Shown: positions 26,417 through 34,029, counted from the first letter of the stretch. The stretch: 64,000 nt of DNA from Alicyclobacillus fastidiosus (GCF_026651875.1 NZ_CP104067.1:992001-1056000); one strand, 5' to 3'. Notes: generated from the letters alone by a model not told the origin. Translations and numbers: made by a program.

Positions 26417-27907
26417 ATGACGATGAGTATGGAGCAGATTCACCGGATCAAGGAACTGCAACTCCAAGAGAAAGGAGCGTATCAGATTGCAAAGGAATTG
26501 GGGCTAGATCCCAAGACCGTTCGGAAATACATGAAGCAGGAGGACTTCTCCCCAAGGCTGCCTGTGCCAGTGTCTAAGCCATCCAAGTTGGATCCCTACA
26601 AACCAACCATTGATGCATGGCTTCTTCAAGATGCTAAAAATCGGTACAAGCAACGTCATACGGGGAAGCGAGTATATGACCGACTCGTGAAAAAGTTTCC
26701 GGAGTTCAACTGTTCGTACCCGACCGTGAACCGATACGTGACCGCATTTCGTCAACGCCAGCACCTTAGTAAGAAGGGCTATCTTGAACTTCAGTGGCAT
26801 CCTGGAGAGGCTCAGGCTGATTTTGGTGAATGTGATGTGATTGTAAACGGCGTGCGACGCGTTACGAAGTATCTGGTGGTATCTTTCCCGCATAGCAATG
26901 CAGGATTTGTTCAGTGCTTTCTCGGTGAAACTGCTGAATGCTTATGCCAAGGATTAATGGACGTCTTTTATCATATTGAGGGTGTTCCGTCACGACTTGT
27001 GATTGACAATGCCACAGCAGCCGGCAGGCGAATTGGAGAGCTAGTTCGCCTTACACAGTTGTTTAAGCGATTCCAAGCCCATTTCGGATTTGAGATTACA
27101 TTCTGCAATCCGAATAGCGGTCATGAAAAAGGAAATGTGGAGAACAAGGTTGGTTACGCTCGGAGAAATTACATGGTTCCCCTACCATCCAAAGTGTCAT
27201 TGCATGAGTGGAACACTGAATTATTCGAACTATGCGATTTGGATAATAGCCGCGAGCACTACAAGAAAGGAGTACCTATCTGCGAGTTGTTTGAGAAGGA
27301 CAAGGAAGCCATGCGAGCACTCCCAAACGCGCCGTTTGAATCTTGCCGATATGGGCATGTAAAGACCAACGGCTATGGCAAGTTCATACTTGATGGCAAG
27401 CACACTTATTCTTCCTCGCCGCTGTATGCAGACCGGGAGATTATTGTCCGGATCGGCGCACATTTCATTGAACCACTTGATGAAGCGGGTGACGTTATCT
27501 CTCGCCACGAAAGGGAGTTCGGTACAGAGCGGACAGACACAGTCGACTGGTTAACGATGCTAGATCAATTGATTGTAAAACCAGGAGCATGGCGAAACAG
27601 CCTGATGCGTAGCCAAATGTCCTACGAGGTTCGTGATTACATGGATGAGCAGGACAAGAGTGGGTTACGGCAAGCGTTACGCCTCATGAAGGATTTGTCT
27701 AACCAATATGGCTTGGACGTTGCGGTGACTTCGATACAGGAAGCAATTGTTCGCAAACGCACACAAGGCATTGAGGTCAATGCAGCAGTTGTTGCGGCTC
27801 GGATTGCTCACTACGGTCTGGATACGCCAGGGGAGCCTGGACCCGACATGAGCCAGTATGATGTTTTACTACCCGCATTCGGAGGTGAAGTGCATGGACC
27901 GCAGTGA
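26417..27907 (+). CDS. istA: IS21 transposase IstA
   Basis: 496 residues from ATG 26417 (SD AGGAGG). N-terminal HTH (IHRIKELQLQEKGAYQIAKELGLDPKTVRKYM), then an rve-type integrase core with WHPGEAQADFGECDV (first Asp), LVIDNATAA (second Asp) and NSGHEKGNVENKVGYARRNY (Glu). It overlaps istB by 14 bases, the family rule. Appears intact. Confidence 0.93.
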   Translation: MTMSMEQIHRIKELQLQEKGAYQIAKELGLDPKTVRKYMKQEDFSPRLPVPVSKPSKLDPYKPTIDAWLLQDAKNRYKQRHTGKRVYDRLVKKFPEFNCSYPTVNRYVTAFRQRQHLSKKGYLELQWHPGEAQADFGECDVIVNGVRRVTKYLVVSFPHSNAGFVQCFLGETAECLCQGLMDVFYHIEGVPSRLVIDNATAAGRRIGELVRLTQLFKRFQAHFGFEITFCNPNSGHEKGNVENKVGYARRNYMVPLPSKVSLHEWNTELFELCDLDNSREHYKKGVPICELFEKDKEAMRALPNAPFESCRYGHVKTNGYGKFILDGKHTYSSSPLYADREIIVRIGAHFIEPLDEAGDVISRHEREFGTERTDTVDWLTMLDQLIVKPGAWRNSLMRSQMSYEVRDYMDEQDKSGLRQALRLMKDLSNQYGLDVAVTSIQEAIVRKRTQGIEVNAAVVAARIAHYGLDTPGEPGPDMSQYDVLLPAFGGEVHGPQ

Positions 27908-28634
27908 GATACGACTAGAAATCTCACAATACTGCCGACAATTAATCCTGAGTCAGAATGCGGTACGGTTATGCGATTTAGAAGCTACGCCAAGACAGGA
28001 GGAGTTTCTACATAAGGTGTTCCGGGAGGAATTGGAGCACCGCGAGCGTCAGCGGAGAATTCGTTTATTTCAACGAGCTGCGTTCCCTGTACGAAAAACG
28101 CTGGAGGGGTACGAATTCAGTTCACTTCGCCTGCCCTCTACCTTGTCCCTGGATGAACTGACTTCGTGTCAGTTTGTCCAGGAGAAAAAGAACCTCGTTC
28201 TGTATGGTCCTGTCGGCACTGGTAAGACACACCTTGCCATTGCCTTAGGAACGAAAGCGTGTGAGATGGGAATTGTTACGAGGTTTTTCACCGCAGCATC
28301 CCTGGTGACACGACTGAGCGAGAGCAAACGCGCTGGATCTTTAGAACGCATAATGAAGGAACTAGAAAAGGCTCAGCTTGTGGTCATTGATGAGTGGGGT
28401 TACCTTCCGATGGACCGTGAAGAGGCGCAGCTATTATTTCAAGTGGTTGCAGCTAGTTACGAGAGACGAAGTTTGGTGATCACCACGAATCTGGAGTTCT
28501 CCAAATGGGGCGGTATTTTCACGGATGACCAGATGGCTGCTGCAATGATTGACCGTCTGGCGCACCATGGACAACTTGTTGTGTTTGAGGGAGAAAGCTA
28601 CCGACTAAAACACGCATTGATGCGGCAAAAATGA
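27894..28634 (+). CDS. istB: IS21 helper ATPase IstB
   Basis: 246 residues from ATG 27894 (SD GGAGGTG). DnaA/IstB-type AAA+ ATPase: Walker A GPVGTGKTH, Walker B LVVIDEWGY, sensor ITTNLEFSKWG. It helps IstA choose targets. Apparently intact, so the element may still be mobile. Confidence 0.93.
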   Translation: MDRSEIRLEISQYCRQLILSQNAVRLCDLEATPRQEEFLHKVFREELEHRERQRRIRLFQRAAFPVRKTLEGYEFSSLRLPSTLSLDELTSCQFVQEKKNLVLYGPVGTGKTHLAIALGTKACEMGIVTRFFTAASLVTRLSESKRAGSLERIMKELEKAQLVVIDEWGYLPMDREEAQLLFQVVAASYERRSLVITTNLEFSKWGGIFTDDQMAAAMIDRLAHHGQLVVFEGESYRLKHALMRQK

Positions 28635-28655
28635 CCCAAACAGAACTGGAAATAC

Positions 28656-28755
28656 ACCAGGGAATTCTCGTGATAATACCAGGGGATTTTAGTTGATCAC
28701 ACCAGGGAAAAATCGATGATTACACCAAGGAAAAAGTGATGATAAAACCAGGGAA
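28656..28755 (+). repeat. IS21 right-end repeat array
   Basis: Five direct copies of ACCAGGGA(A/T) starting at 28656, 28678, 28701, 28724 and 28747, spacing 22, 23, 23, 23 bases. With the left array this gives nine phased sites, about two helical turns apart. Confidence 0.75.
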
Positions 28756-28828
28756 ATCTTCTTGACAAAACACACTTATATATGCAGCGTCTGTATGGTG
28801 ATGGACTAGTGTGGTTATTCGGTAATTA

Positions 28829-28861
28829 GTATCCTCGACGGCACCCTGGGCATCCAGGAGT
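28829..28861 (-). pseudogene. C-terminal remnant of the CotD-like coat gene
   Basis: Minus strand codons PGCPGCRRGY-stop, identical to the end of the gene at 38562-38759; about 35 bases are the same in both places. Only the tail of the gene remains here, just beyond the IS21 right end. Confidence 0.7.
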
Positions 28862-28884
28862 TACATGCCTATGGTGAGATCGTA

Positions 28885-29070
28885 ATGGTGGCTCCCGTGG
28901 AACAAGCTCTCGGCATGCGATGTACTAAGCAACAGATGGAGGACATGTCGAAGCATCCGCTCGTTAAGAATTGTATCGACGTAACAGAGAAAATTGCAGA
29001 ACTGCATAGGACGCTACCAGAGGATTTCAAGGCGGAGGGTACTTATTTTGTGCCGTTTCGGACATCCTGA
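28885..29070 (+). CDS. Small hypothetical protein
   Basis: 61 residues from ATG 28885 with a GGTGAG SD-like stretch. The sequence (MRCTKQQMEDMSKHPLVK, IAELHRTLPEDFKAEG) looks like genuine helical protein and may be the remnant of a longer gene, since its 5' side adjoins a broken coat-gene fragment. Not recognised. Confidence 0.4.
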   Translation: MVAPVEQALGMRCTKQQMEDMSKHPLVKNCIDVTEKIAELHRTLPEDFKAEGTYFVPFRTS

Positions 29071-29424
29071 AACTCCTGAGTGCTTGCTGCATGATAAGGC
29101 CGCACCTATTGGTAATGACGACAAGGGAGCAGTTTTGTTACGTGTATGTATGGGAGGAGAAGGCTTGAAATGTGCGCTTACAGGTATCAAACCTTCTCAC
29201 GAGATTATTGTATCAAATTAGTTAACATAATTATTTGGTGAAGTATTGGGAAAAAATCCACACTTGAAAGCCTGTAACATTGACGGTCCAACTCACTATC
29301 AATCCATTAGAAATTCTATATGAATTTTTTACCATGGAAAGGATAAGCTATAGTATCAGAGTGCTATTGCATAATGATACCGCGCCCCAGTGCAACGGGT
29401 GATGACATCTAGAGGGCGCGGTTT
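29071..29424. other. Intergenic region with one terminator
   Basis: No convincing gene. The only clear element is a hairpin at its right edge: CCGCGCCC (29381-29388) with GGGCGCGG (29414-29421), loop about 25 bases containing GTGATGAC, then TTTTTATTT. Confidence 0.5.
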
Positions 29425-29429
29425 TTATT
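29381..29429 (+). terminator. Intrinsic terminator with long loop
   Basis: Eight-bp GC stem and T-run TTTTTATTT. Related hairpins with a GTGATGAC loop occur at 38521-38556. It also closes the convergent small gene at 29425 if read on that side. Confidence 0.65.
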
Positions 29430-29607
29430 TCCTTTTCTTTTCATCTCGTTCGATGCGTTCCAGGGTACGTAAAGCCCAGAGCCCATATCCCACATTGAGT
29501 AAGACACCAAATAAACTATGTCCAAGTAGGCAAATGGTTGCAAGTATAATACTGAGATAGATATCAAACGACATGAAACGTTTGTTAAATCGATAATGGC
29601 GTCTCAC
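29425..29607 (-). CDS. Small membrane protein
   Basis: 60 residues, GTG start (SD weak). Two hydrophobic segments (IYLSIILATICLLGHSLFGVLLNVGYGLWAL) and a basic C-terminus (RTLERIERDEKKRK). No family recognised. It stands alone between terminators, as do other small genes of the island. Confidence 0.5.
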   Translation of the reverse strand: MRRHYRFNKRFMSFDIYLSIILATICLLGHSLFGVLLNVGYGLWALRTLERIERDEKKRK

Positions 29608-29757
29608 TGTAACACCCGTTTCGTTACCTCTTTATTTTTTATCTTTCCCGAGGCGGCGTGGCGAGATGCGTCCTAAATTATAAGGAAATACATCTTCATC
29701 AATGGTGCGGCATGATTTATCTGCCACTGCCATTCTGATTAACTAAGACGTGAGATT

Positions 29758-29803
29758 GGGCTACACTTGGAATGTATAAACATTCGCCTTCCGAGTGTAG
29801 CCC
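29758..29803. terminator. Long hairpin left of the IS110 element
   Basis: GGGCTACACT-T-GGAA pairs with TTCC-G-AGTGTAGCCC across a 16-base loop; 14 of 15 positions pair. CTTCTGTC follows. It abuts the IS110 left end and may be the target structure of that insertion, or an old terminator. Confidence 0.55.
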
Positions 29804-29909
29804 TTCTGTCGTTAGTCATAATGAACGACACCGGCCCCATTTCGTAGGTCTTGGATTACACTGAATCTTGAGAAACCAGTGCAGAGCCACATACGAAGGA
29901 GCCGATACT

Positions 29910-31031
29910 ATGAAGACTACCACAAAGTTTGTTGGTTTGGATGTGTCTAAGGAGAAAATCGCAGTTGCAGTCGCTGACGAAGGAAGAAAAGATTCTCGGT
30001 TTGTTGGGATGATTCCACACACGGTAGAGGCGATCCGTAACCTGGTTCGTCAATTGGGAGACGAAGATGTTCAGCTGGAATTCTGCTATGAGGCCGGTCC
30101 AACTGGGTACGGACTTTATCGGTTGTTACACGCAATGGATTTGTCTTGTACAGTTATTGCACCTTCTCTTATCCCCATCAGACAGGGGGATAGGGTGAAA
30201 ACGGACAAACGTGACGCATTACGACTGGCACAGTTGTTCCGAGCTGGGGAGTTAACTTCGGTGTTTGTACCGAGTGAAGAGAACGAATCATTACGGGACT
30301 TGGTACGAGCTCGAGAGGATGCCATTGAAGATAGACTCAGGGCAAGACACCAACTGTCAAAGTTTCTTCTAAGACATGACAGGCGTCCACAAACCAAGCT
30401 TCGAGCTTGGGGAAAGATGTATGAGCGTTGGTTAGATGGACTGAGTTGGACGGACCGTCGAGAGCAAGTCGTGTTCCAGGAGTATCGGCATCACTTACAG
30501 GAAATCGACGGGCGAGTCAGTCGTTTAGAGGCTGCTATTCATTTGGAGGCAACAGAAAGTGAGCGTGCTCCGGTGATTCAGGCACTGCAAACGCTACGTG
30601 GTGAAGTTGAAGCCACTTCGTTGGTTGCTGAAATTGGAGAGTTTAAGAGGTTCCGTAATCCAAAGCAGTTAATGGCATATGCAGGCTTGGTACCCAGAGA
30701 GTACTCGAGTGGCTCATCCAGGTGGCAAGGTGGAATCACAAAGACGGGAAATTCCCACTTACGACGAGTGCTCGGTGAGGCGGCCTGGTGCTATAGATAT
30801 AAGCCAGCGGTCAAGAGAGCGATCAAGAAACGGCAAGAGGGACAGAGTCCGAAAGTGCAGGACATTGCATGGAGAGCACAGGACAGGCTACACCGGAAAT
30901 ACACGAGGATGGTATCAAGAGGAAAGCATCACAATGTGGCAGTGACATCGGTATCGAGAGAACTACTTGGTTTCATATGGGCAATTGCATGTGAGGTAGA
31001 GAATGCGATGGAGACATCGCAGGCTATGTAA
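29910..31031 (+). CDS. IS110-family transposase (DEDD recombinase)
   Basis: 373 residues from ATG 29910 (SD AAGGAG, 8 bases). N-terminal RuvC-like DEDD domain: FVGLDVSKEKIAVAV (Asp), FCYEAGPTGYGLYR (Glu), VKTDKRDALRLAQL (Asp-Asp). C-terminal transposase_20 domain with AEIGEFKRFRNPKQLMAYAGLVP and GGITKTGNSHLRRVL carrying the essential Ser. Intact. Confidence 0.93.
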   Translation: MKTTTKFVGLDVSKEKIAVAVADEGRKDSRFVGMIPHTVEAIRNLVRQLGDEDVQLEFCYEAGPTGYGLYRLLHAMDLSCTVIAPSLIPIRQGDRVKTDKRDALRLAQLFRAGELTSVFVPSEENESLRDLVRAREDAIEDRLRARHQLSKFLLRHDRRPQTKLRAWGKMYERWLDGLSWTDRREQVVFQEYRHHLQEIDGRVSRLEAAIHLEATESERAPVIQALQTLRGEVEATSLVAEIGEFKRFRNPKQLMAYAGLVPREYSSGSSRWQGGITKTGNSHLRRVLGEAAWCYRYKPAVKRAIKKRQEGQSPKVQDIAWRAQDRLHRKYTRMVSRGKHHNVAVTSVSRELLGFIWAIACEVENAMETSQAM

Positions 31032-31299
31032 CTATTTGGCTCAATGTAGTAGATAGCACACAAAAAACAATTCAAGAAATGGGTTAAAGGTTGGGTCTGA
31101 AGGCAGAGGAATCCGGTACAGGGAACCCTCGTTGCCCGTTTGTGCAAGGTAATAACCTGACGCACGTGACTAGTCCGAGGCAGCCCTTTGACGGAGGTAC
31201 GAAATGCGGTAACCAACCCGCGTATATCAGTCTGCCAACCGTCGACGAACCTTGCCTTCGGGCCGAGCCTTTAACCCCATCGCGAAACGGGGCTTGACA
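31032..31299 (+). ncRNA. Probable guide-RNA region of the IS1111-type element
   Basis: No ORF of note between the transposase stop and the right repeat. By analogy with IS1111 elements, whose seekRNA/bridge RNA comes from the long 3' end, this segment should hold the RNA that chooses target and donor DNA. GC-rich hairpin potential (CCCCATCGCGAAACGGGG at 31275-31292) is visible. Inference from family. Confidence 0.45.
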
Positions 31300-31307
31300 G
31301 GTGTCGT

Positions 31308-31595
31308 TCATATCAACGGGCAGTTATGCGCAATATAGTTGTAACTCGTAAAACTTGTAGCAGTCCTGGTATTTGCGTACGAGATATAAATAGCTCGAAA
31401 TTCATCAGATTGTATTTCTAAATTATGATCTGTATCAACAAATGCTTTAATAACTGGCATCATTGCGGACTTCACACGCTCTATTGCACCTTGGGCGTTT
31501 TCATCATCTTGATCCCAGGAATTTTTGCTCGCTTTTTCTTGCTTCAATTTCTTAAGTTGAGCTCGGAAGTCTGTGAAATCATCTTTTTTACTCAT
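31308..31595 (-). CDS. Small protein whose end runs into the IS110 element
   Basis: 95 residues from ATG 31595 with SD GGAGGG. Highly charged N-terminal helix (KKDDFTDFRAQLKKLKQEK), then GAIERVKSAMMPVIKAFVDTDHNLEI. The stop TGA lies in the inverted repeat of the IS110 element, so the natural C-terminus is probably lost. Not recognised. Confidence 0.55.
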   Translation of the reverse strand: MSKKDDFTDFRAQLKKLKQEKASKNSWDQDDENAQGAIERVKSAMMPVIKAFVDTDHNLEIQSDEFRAIYISYANTRTATSFTSYNYIAHNCPLI

Positions 31596-31856
31596 GTACT
31601 GCTACCCTCCTATCTAAAACAATGTGTCATAACAGGCTATGCTTTAACATTGAAATCAGAGTGGACAGCTACCGTGGTTGCATACGCCAAACAATAATCA
31701 CATGTTGAATTATATCGGCATACATATATGTTCATCAGCATTCAAGGGGCAAAACAGGTGTTGTGTTTGCATGATTCTGTGTATAGGAACGCACAGAATG
31801 GATTTGACAAATACAAAAAACTTTTGCCTGCCCTTGGATACTCACTTATAATGAAA

Positions 31857-31884
31857 AGAGGGTACGGACCTGTCTCCGTACCCT
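31857..31884 (-). terminator. Terminator of the 38-aa basic peptide gene
   Basis: Minus strand: AGGGTACGGA (31884-31875) pairs perfectly with TCCGTACCCT across a six-base loop, then CTTTTCATT. It begins about 20 bases after the stop at 31906, supporting that small gene as a real unit. Confidence 0.75.
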
Positions 31885-31905
31885 TGTTGGTTAATCAGAC
31901 TCCTC

Positions 31906-32022
31906 CTACTTACGAGCCTTAGCCTTAGCCCTAGCCTTAGCCCTAGCTCTGGCAGTAGCCGTGTTCGTATTTTTATTGAAGATGTGAATATTGATCGTTA
32001 CAGCCCTCATTTTAGGCTTCAT
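31906..32022 (-). CDS. 38-aa basic peptide with Ala-Arg/Lys repeats
   Basis: ATG 32022 behind GAGGTGAT, stop at 31906. The first 20 residues are mixed (MKPKMRAVTINIHIFNK); the rest is ATARARAKARAKAKARK, alternating Ala with Arg/Lys. It has 12 basic and no acidic residues. A perfect terminator follows. Possible roles: nucleic-acid binding, spore-associated or antimicrobial peptide; none can be shown. The plus-strand repeat (CCTTAG/CCCTAG units) is simply this codon repeat. Confidence 0.6.
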   Translation of the reverse strand: MKPKMRAVTINIHIFNKNTNTATARARAKARAKAKARK

Positions 32023-32561
32023 CCTAATCACCTCGCTTTCTAGAATTAATAAATGCAAATGCTTGAACAACGGAACGGACAAACACCAAGTGGGTTCGAT
32101 ATTGGTGATTATGACCTGTCGAGTGTCAAGTTCTTTCAGGGTTAGGTGTGGTAGTGTTTATGAGCATGAATCAGTTGCTTTAGTTGGACATGGTATTCTA
32201 AATCCATTGATAGCCAAAGAACGACACCAATTGGGCTGGGAAGGTAATACAAAAGCGAGTGGAAAGTGTTGGTGTTGTAAACATATTCCTTGTTGAACAA
32301 ACGGGGGCGAATGTTCAAGAAGCAGCTTCAGCAAAATACGGATGAATAAGCGTTATTTTGTATTAACATACAGAAGCTGAGTGCCTTGCAGTTGTCAGCA
32401 TCGTTTGCTTGATATGTAGGCCGCTCTACTCGTGATACTTTTGTCTTGTGATAGGAACATTGGCTTAAGGCATCCGCTCTTTCTACAATCGTGCGAGTTA
32501 TTCCTGTTTCACATTCCGGTAACTCGTTGAGCGCCTGGTCACAGGTGAGTGGGATGAACTG
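32023..32561. other. Region without a supported gene
   Basis: About 540 bases. Short open frames around 32054-32146 and 32144-32296 (ending CWCCKHIPC) look faintly protein-like but lack SD sites and agree with no family, so a decayed gene is possible. Nothing else seen. Confidence 0.4.
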
Positions 32562-32780
32562 TTGATACTAATGACAGTTGAATGCTTCATTGAGGCTCGC
32601 CAACATGACAAAATCGCGGGAACTTCTCTGGGGAATATTGTTGTCACATCCTCTGAAGATCAACGATGGATTATCGCCGCTACGGAGTGGCATAAGCGAA
32701 GAAGACAATATTTAAAATCCGCAGCCCGAATCCTAAGTGCCCTAATTGGACCGGAGCTATGGAACGAGGGAGCAGCGTAG
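32562..32780 (+). CDS. Small hypothetical protein
   Basis: 72 residues (TTG 32562, or ATG 32571 for 69). Content such as TSLGNIVVTSSEDQRWIIAATEWHKRRRQYLKSAARILSALIG is protein-like, with a basic amphipathic helix. A strong tetraloop terminator follows at 32813. SD is weak (GGGATG), so start and reality are moderately certain. Confidence 0.45.
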   Translation: MILMTVECFIEARQHDKIAGTSLGNIVVTSSEDQRWIIAATEWHKRRRQYLKSAARILSALIGPELWNEGAA

Positions 32781-32812
32781 GTTGAAGATGTTTAACAGCA
32801 CACTTTGGTTAG

Positions 32813-32830
32813 ACCCGCTTCGGCGGGTTG
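32813..32830 (+). terminator. Tetraloop hairpin ACCCGC-TTCG-GCGGGT
   Basis: Perfect 6-bp stem with UUCG loop, followed by TGT rather than a T-run; probable terminator of the 32562 gene, followed 30 bases on by a second, stronger one. Confidence 0.55.
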
Positions 32831-32861
32831 TATGATGGTATTAGGCATCAGTGGAGAGAGG

Positions 32862-32893
32862 CGCTTGCTGATGACGACCAGCAGGCGTCTTTT
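32862..32893 (+). terminator. Intrinsic terminator with seven T
   Basis: Ten-bp stem (GCGCTTGCTG with CAGCAGGCGT, two G-T pairs), loop ATGACGAC, then C and TTTTTTT. The short interval between this and the preceding hairpin could encode a small RNA, but no promoter is clear. Confidence 0.65.
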
Positions 32894-33011
32894 TTTGTAT
32901 GCCTGCAGTAAATCTCCGTCCAGCGAATGGAGTGACCTATTTCGGTGGTAACTCGCAACAGTTTCCTTCGAAACGATATCAGCAACCCTCTCGGTCTCTG
33001 CCACCGCTCTC

Positions 33012-33050
33012 GTGGGCATTCGCCCGTATCCAATCGTGCGTTCTGCCCAT
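33012..33050 (+). promoter_or_regulatory. Structured leader of the 65-aa gene, copy A
   Basis: GTGGGCA (33012-33018) can pair with TGCCCAT (33044-33050), or its GGGC can pair with the nearer GCCC (33022-33025). The same two competing pairings exist at copy B (33952-33996), where the inner A-T pair of the long stem is replaced by G-C. A compensatory change of this kind supports a functional RNA fold. Confidence 0.55.
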
Positions 33051-33095
33051 ACGATACAGGGCATTAGGAACTGGGGGCAAAGAGGAGTTGAATCG

Positions 33096-33293
33096 ATGGA
33101 TAAGAGGAAACAATCTTCTCGGTACGTAGTGCTCGATTTAGGAAAAAGCATTTCCACTGATCTACTGGCAACGCCTTGTTCAATGTCTCTTGAGGTTCAA
33201 AGATCCCAAATTGATGGGTATCCCTATAGTTGCCTTAGCGTGAAAAAAGTAATTCCCTGTACGTTTAAGAAAGGCAAGTTGTATAAGTTGTGA
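33096..33293 (+). CDS. 65-aa small protein, family copy A
   Basis: 65 residues from ATG 33096 (SD AGAGGAG). Motifs SSRYVVLDLGKSI, MSLEVQRSQ and CLSVKKVIPCTFKKGKLYKL. A paralogue of the same length lies at 34030 (RYVVLDLGSSI, MSFEVRRAD, YSVKRAIPCKYEQGKLYRW). Predicted small beta domain; function unknown. It overlaps a downstream membrane-peptide gene by four bases. Confidence 0.75.
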   Translation: MDKRKQSSRYVVLDLGKSISTDLLATPCSMSLEVQRSQIDGYPYSCLSVKKVIPCTFKKGKLYKL

Positions 33294-33424
33294 TCGTTGA
33301 ATCCGTCTTAATTATTTTAGGATTTGGCGGTATTGTGTTTACTCGATGGAAACTAAGGGAACGGGTTCTAAAACGCACAAACCGTCATAAATCATCAAGG
33401 GAAGAAAAGAGGAGGACAATGTAG
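33290..33424 (+). CDS. 44-aa single-pass membrane peptide coupled to copy A
   Basis: GTG 33290 overlaps the stop of the 65-aa gene (GTGA), so translation is probably coupled. One hydrophobic helix (VESVLIILGFGGIVFT) then a strongly basic tail (RWKLRERVLKRTNRHKSS). It is absent after copy B. Small membrane peptide next to a small soluble protein could be a toxin-type or sensory pair, but this is only a possibility. Confidence 0.6.
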   Translation: MIVESVLIILGFGGIVFTRWKLRERVLKRTNRHKSSREEKRRTM

Positions 33425-33458
33425 CCCCTTATACAGTTGATGGGGTATTGCGGCAGAA

Positions 33459-33494
33459 CAACGAGGGGTGCAACGATGACCCCTCTTGTTGTTT
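33459..33494. terminator. Terminator between the 65/44-aa unit and the 60-aa gene
   Basis: Seven-bp core stem GAGGGGT/ACCCCTC with loop GCAACGATG, extended by CAA/TTG; followed by TTGTTGTTTG. It serves the plus-strand unit and perhaps the convergent minus gene. The loop GCAACGATG recurs near 34278. Confidence 0.6.
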
Positions 33495-33505
33495 GCCTTC
33501 GTGAA

Positions 33506-33688
33506 TTACGCCCTGTGTTTCATCTCCATCCAAACGCCATCCGGTTCCAGTTCAGCCACCTTCATCTTGTGTTCCACAGCCATTTTGTGAATAGCCTCTT
33601 GATCCGTCCCAGCGTCGACAAGCGTATATGTTGGGTACCTGTGCGTAGACACATCAACGTGTATTGCGTAGAAACTGTATGTAGCCAT
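33506..33688 (-). CDS. 60-aa small protein, copy 2 of the 69-aa family
   Basis: From ATG 33688 behind GGAGG. It matches copy 1 over almost all its length (STHRYPTYTL, AGTDQEAIHK, VAELEPDGVWMEMK) but ends nine residues earlier. A terminator-like hairpin lies just before the SD, as in copy 1. Function unknown. Confidence 0.75.
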   Translation of the reverse strand: MATYSFYAIHVDVSTHRYPTYTLVDAGTDQEAIHKMAVEHKMKVAELEPDGVWMEMKHRA

Positions 33689-33709
33689 GCTACCTCCAAA
33701 AGAAAAAAA

Positions 33710-33723
33710 CCGCCCGAAGGCGG
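33710..33723 (-). promoter_or_regulatory. Terminator-like leader hairpin, copy 2
   Basis: Minus strand CCGCC-TTCG-GGCGG then TTTTTTTCTTTT, GGAGG, ATG. The loop differs completely from copy 1 (TTCG instead of nine bases) while stem, T-run and SD spacing are kept. Confidence 0.6.
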
Positions 33724-33809
33724 AGGATAATGGTACAGCTTTATATATGCTGTATAAATTCATCGGAGTATATCCTTTCGTATCATGGGTAAAACTAAAG
33801 ATGCGACTA

Positions 33810-33843
33810 GGCCATCATCCTTCGGGATGCGGGCCTGTTTTTG
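33810..33843 (+). terminator. Intrinsic terminator
   Basis: Stem AGGCC/GGGCCT region with an inner GCATCC-type hairpin around CCTTCGGG, followed by GTTTTTGTG. It separates the 60-aa gene leader from the next cassette. Confidence 0.55.
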
Positions 33844-33951
33844 TGTTACCTCCGAAATGAAAAAGTCTCACCCTGGTCCGCTGTCTCTCGACGCGCGTGG
33901 TGAGCTCTGTCGTTGATTTTAATATCCGCGTTAGTCTGGATTAAATTTATT

Positions 33952-33996
33952 TATATGGGCGTTTGCCCATTACGAAGCGTTGATTTCGCCCATATA
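33952..33996 (+). promoter_or_regulatory. Structured leader of the 65-aa gene, copy B
   Basis: A 10-bp stem: 33952-33961 with 33987-33996 (TTATGGGCG-type arm and its complement); alternative local hairpin TGGGC-GTTT-GCCCA (33956-33969). Layout and spacing match copy A. Confidence 0.55.
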
Positions 33997-34029
33997 TTAC
34001 GACATCTCGTAAATGAGAGGAGAAGCACG

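Larger units (their letters stand above)
26233..28774 (+). mobile_element. IS21-family insertion sequence
   Basis: 2,542 bases from TGTATGG to ...AAAACACA, flanked by a 10-base direct repeat CTTATATATG (26223-26232, 28775-28784). It contains istA and istB. It split a sequence that is uninterrupted at 38.4-38.6 kb, which confirms the borders. Both ends carry arrays of a transposase-binding-like repeat at 23-bp spacing. Confidence 0.88.
29821..31311 (+). mobile_element. IS110-family element, IS1111 type
   Basis: Defined by 12-base subterminal inverted repeats ATGAACGACACC (29821-29832) and GGTGTCGTTCAT (31300-31311). Subterminal repeats are the mark of the IS1111 subgroup. Exact outer ends are probably a few bases beyond. 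About 270 bases of non-coding DNA follow the transposase, which in this subgroup is where the guide (seek/bridge) RNA is made. Confidence 0.8.

Noticed and set aside
31728..31922. 64-codon plus-strand frame
   Set aside because: Runs through the terminator of the minus-strand 38-aa gene and has no SD.
31917..31960. CCTTAG/CCCTAG tandem repeat as a CRISPR-like or telomere-like array
   Set aside because: It is the codon repeat (GCT AAG / GCT AGG) of the 38-aa peptide; no spacers.
31991..32296. 101-codon plus-strand frame ending CWCCKHIPC
   Set aside because: Starts inside the 38-aa gene on the other strand, has no SD and no recognisable domain; at most the end is a decayed gene.
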